From the NCBI RefSeq assembly GCF_001401805.1, contig NZ_LKDW01000014.1, positions 43,082 through 107,081 of the forward strand: a DNA stretch of 64,000 nt. The letters run 5' to 3'. How positions within the stretch are numbered: position 1 is the stretch's first letter; every line of letters starts with the position of its first letter. The stretch comes from Pseudoalteromonas sp. P1-25. Its GTDB lineage: Bacteria; Pseudomonadota; Gammaproteobacteria; Enterobacterales; Alteromonadaceae. This document shows positions 63,719-64,000 of this stretch, in pieces. A program made the translations under genes and the position numbers. The notes under the pieces are model-generated. The model was given only the letters and a program-made list of their open reading frames with translations. It was not told the DNA's origin and searched no databases.

Positions 63719-64000
63719 GAATAAAAACTACTCTCAATTTCATTTAGTAGCTGCATATTAATCTAAACAATAATGGTTATCAATTGTTTCGCAGTAAAAA
63801 TCTTATTTTTCGAAAATTTTTTGATCAGTGCCACTTAAATCGAGAATTCACGGCGCGTTGAGAACTTATTGATTTATAATGAAATATGGCACTTAAATTG
63901 AGATTTATTAACTAAATTACACTCTAAAAATAATTATGTTTTTTATTAGGTAAATTTCTTAAACAACGAGAAATCGCTTGAAAACATCTATTACAGTAAG
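63719..64000. other. Upstream region of bfd to the window end
   Basis: No complete gene is seen in these 282 bases. The bfd promoter and a Fur-like site lie near the left end. The right end (63840-64000) is AT-rich, with no clear reading frame within the window. Confidence 0.35.
63769..63787. promoter_or_regulatory. Candidate Fur box upstream of bfd
   Basis: AATAATGGTTATCAATTGT matches the 19-bp Fur consensus at 12 positions by eye and, on the other strand, TGATAAC-C-ATTATTG fits the 7-1-7 form with three mismatches. It lies 51 bp upstream of the bfd start, a suitable place for an iron-controlled promoter. Confidence 0.45.

Noticed and set aside
1..64000. CRISPR array, prophage, insertion sequence, tRNA or rRNA genes
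   Set aside because: I looked for regular spaced repeats, transposase or integrase motifs and tRNA cloverleaf patterns on both strands and saw none; a tRNA scan would be needed for certainty.

Overview
The window is a 64 kb piece of chromosome from a low-GC marine gammaproteobacterium, most likely Pseudoalteromonas or a close relative. This rests on gene content: two large TonB-dependent receptors, a hydrolytic and efflux-rich repertoire, HmgA/MaiA tyrosine catabolism, RegB/RegA-like signalling and a split bacterioferritin. No sequence search was run. Genes are tightly packed on both strands. I saw no rRNA, tRNA, CRISPR array, phage or insertion sequence, so it reads as core chromosome with small lineage-specific blocks.

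Layout. 0-6.5 kb: an orphan PhnD-like binding protein with a membrane partner, a secreted S1/P1 nuclease and an Oar-like TonB-dependent receptor. 6.5-9.3 kb: a MarR regulator, a palindromic operator candidate, and hmgA-maiA for homogentisate breakdown. 9.3-12 kb: small conserved proteins and a phosphatase/lipid-kinase fusion. 12.2-18.1 kb: an ECF sigma/anti-sigma pair followed by a four-gene operon (DUF4331 protein, Ig-like lipoprotein, TPR protein, HupE/UreJ-type membrane protein). 18.1-24.6 kb: a complete RND efflux system with a TetR regulator. 24.8-33.3 kb: a CNNM/CBS membrane protein, an orphan binding protein, an arginase-family enzyme, udp, cdd and ppc. 33.4-41.8 kb: thiol-redox and two-component genes, including DCC proteins, SDR, flavin reductase, M24 peptidase, FrnE-like DsbA, glutaredoxin-MauE, a TonB-domain lipoprotein, parvulin and RegAB-like genes. 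42-45.8 kb: an accessory ketoacyl-ACP synthase III, a VOC protein, an M17 peptidase and small proteins. 46-50.2 kb: a second TonB-dependent receptor with a TPR-sulfotransferase. 50.2-57.2 kb: housekeeping and DNA repair (rlmF, ltaE, tdk, ogt, Ada-AlkA fusion). 57.2-62 kb: a very large hybrid histidine kinase. 62.5-63.7 kb: two bacterioferritin subunits and bfd.

Most notable. (1) The ECF sigma gene and the DUF4331 operon share a promoter-like motif, TGCATC, 17 nt, CGTT, which marks the 12.2-18.1 kb block as a self-contained and apparently uncharacterised envelope regulon. (2) The leader of the second TonB-dependent receptor can fold into a compact three-way-junction RNA followed by a hairpin that holds the ribosome binding site. 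(3) The ketoacyl synthase leader carries three copies of a 9-mer, one inverted, that could form mutually exclusive hairpins, one of which hides the ribosome binding site. (4) The two bacterioferritin subunits have complementary losses: one keeps the ferroxidase ligands without the heme methionine, the other the reverse. (5) A TonB-domain lipoprotein gene has no standard start codon.
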